44,356 bases of DNA from Deltaproteobacteria bacterium (GTDB lineage: Bacteria > Desulfobacterota > Desulfuromonadia > Desulfuromonadales > Geopsychrobacteraceae): assembly GCA_024276935.1 (NCBI GenBank), contig JAJRWH010000002.1, positions 1 to 44,356 on the forward strand, written 5' to 3'. The position numbers and the translations under genes were made by a program. This document shows positions 43,327 through 44,356 of the stretch, piece after piece. Position 1 is the first letter of the stretch; each line of letters starts with the position of its first letter. Below the pieces are notes generated by a model. The model made no database searches. It was given only the letters and a program-made list of their open reading frames with translations, and had not been told where the DNA came from.

Positions 43327-44356
43327 AACCAAGCTTCTCGATTGTCACTCTGGGGTGTAAAACCAATCAGTTTGAATCATCAGCAATGGCTGAAAAGCTG
43401 ATTGCTGCCGGATATCAACAACTTGATTTTGCTGCGGGTGCTGATCTGGTACTGGTCAATACCTGTACCGTGACCGCCAGCACCGATGCCCAGTCACGTA
43501 ATCTGATTCGTCGTGCCAGACGCAAAAATCCTCAGGCGCGCGTTGTGGTCACAGGTTGTTACGCTCAGGTTGATGCAGATTCGTTGGCCAAATTGCCGGG
43601 TGTCGCCCTGGTGTTGGGCAATCAGGAGAAAAGTGAACTTCTGCACCAGTTGGCCGAGCTGGATGATGCAGCCAGAATTGCGGTCGCTGATATTCGCGGG
43701 CCAGAAACAGAAGTGGCTCTGGAGATTGGTACAGAATCAGGTCGCAGTCGGGCTTTTTTACAGATCCAGAACGGGTGTGATGCCTTTTGCTCTTACTGCA
43801 TTATCCCCTATGCCCGGGGGCGCAGCCGGTCGGTAGAGCCCGACGCTATTCTCACTCAGGTTGATAGCCTGGTTGCTGCCGGGCATCAGGAACTGGTGCT
43901 GACCGGGATTCATATCGGTCAGTATGGCAAAGATCTCAAGCCACAACGTGATCTGCTTGATCTGGTGAGGCAGATTGAACCCCGACTGAAAACAGCTCGT
44001 TTACGTCTTGGCTCATTGGAACCCACCGAGCTTCCCGCTAATCTGCACGCACATCTTGCCGCTTCAGCGCAAGTTTGCCCCCATTATCATATCCCGCTCC
44101 AGGCAGGAAGTGACCGTCTGCTCAAGGCGATGAACCGTAACTATACCACCGACTTTTTTTTCACATTGCTCCAGACTCTCCGCCAAAAACAGCCCACTGC
44201 CGGGATTGGTATTGATCTCATCGTTGGTTTTCCGGGTGAAACTGATCTTGAATTTGAAGAAACCCTGAAATTTGTTGAAACCCTTCCGGTCAGTTATCTG
44301 CATGTTTTTCCCTACAGTCGGCGTCCCGGAACTCCTGCTGCCGCCCTGTCGGGCCA
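43323..44356 (+). CDS. mtaB: MtaB-like tRNA methylthiotransferase (partial, runs off right edge)
   Basis: The frame is open from GTG 43323 to the window end (344 complete codons). N-terminal UPF0004 domain with [18 protein letters not shown] and T-G-C-Y-A-Q; radical-SAM motif [21 protein letters not shown]; later [12 protein letters not shown]. The L-G-C-K-T-N and R-G-R-S-R-S patterns are those of MtaB (ms2t6A37 synthase) rather than MiaB. The C-terminal TRAM region is beyond the window. The GTG overlaps the mnmA stop by 4 bp, extending the iscS-mnmA tRNA-sulfur operon. Confidence 0.93.
   Translation, partial: MKPSFSIVTLGCKTNQFESSAMAEKLIAAGYQQLDFAAGADLVLVNTCTVTASTDAQSRNLIRRARRKNPQARVVVTGCYAQVDADSLAKLPGVALVLGNQEKSELLHQLAELDDAARIAVADIRGPETEVALEIGTESGRSRAFLQIQNGCDAFCSYCIIPYARGRSRSVEPDAILTQVDSLVAAGHQELVLTGIHIGQYGKDLKPQRDLLDLVRQIEPRLKTARLRLGSLEPTELPANLHAHLAASAQVCPHYHIPLQAGSDRLLKAMNRNYTTDFFFTLLQTLRQKQPTAGIGIDLIVGFPGETDLEFEETLKFVETLPVSYLHVFPYSRRPGTPAAALSG

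Overview
The window looks like chromosomal DNA of a Gram-negative, respiratory anaerobe or microaerophile, most likely a Desulfuromonadales-type deltaproteobacterium (Desulfobacterota). This is inference from gene content and family resemblance: a cbb3 oxidase in a genome that also carries rubredoxin and class I Fe-S fumarase, many NtrB/NtrC-type sensors, lipoproteins and OmpA-type outer-membrane proteins, and an IscR-IscS-MnmA operon. I see no insertion sequence, phage gene, tRNA, rRNA or CRISPR array.

Layout. 1-1240: a possible gene start leaving the left edge and a membrane-anchored XRE-type HTH protein. 1259-9155 (minus): a cbb3 oxidase locus, ccoN, ccoO (fused to an extra cytochrome c), ccoQ, a 70-aa CcoP anchor, then an intrinsic terminator, then ccoG, ccoH, ccoI, ccoS and a DsbD/TauE-like membrane protein. 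9243-16298 (plus): a sensor kinase, a polyprenyl diphosphate synthase, a second sensor kinase broken by an in-frame TAA, and an NtrC-type regulator, followed by about 250 nt of non-coding DNA ending in two tandem terminators. 16346-22097 (minus): argS, then a three-gene unit of a MshEN-domain protein, an alpha-helical repeat protein and an HDOD-GGDEF protein. 22317-27268 (plus): methionine synthase split into two overlapping genes, then an OmpA-type lipoprotein. 27270-28093 (minus): AMMECR1-like protein and a 52-aa rubredoxin. 28208-33152 (plus): M48 protease lipoprotein, PH-domain membrane protein, miaB, PHP phosphoesterase, M42 aminopeptidase. 33149-37826 (minus): hybrid sensor kinase, VanZ-like protein, fumarase. 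37963-44356 (plus): REC-GAF-histidine kinase, then cysE-iscR-iscS-mnmA-mtaB, with iscS interrupted by an in-frame TAG and mtaB running off the right edge.

How genes may work together. The cbb3 block encodes an oxidase and its copper/heme maturation proteins, with an internal terminator that should keep assembly factors below structural subunits. The cysE-iscR-iscS-mnmA-mtaB block links cysteine supply, Fe-S sensing, sulfur mobilisation and tRNA thiolation/methylthiolation. The MshEN/HDOD-GGDEF unit could form a small c-di-GMP producer/receptor circuit.

Most unusual points: the redistributed cbb3 subunits (CcoP reduced to its anchor, one heme-c domain moved onto CcoO); a C-terminal motif shared by CcoQ and CcoS; two otherwise intact genes each broken by one in-frame stop codon; a two-gene methionine synthase; an HTH-TM protein with an EF-hand-like loop outside the membrane; and a candidate small RNA or long 3' UTR at about 15984-16298.
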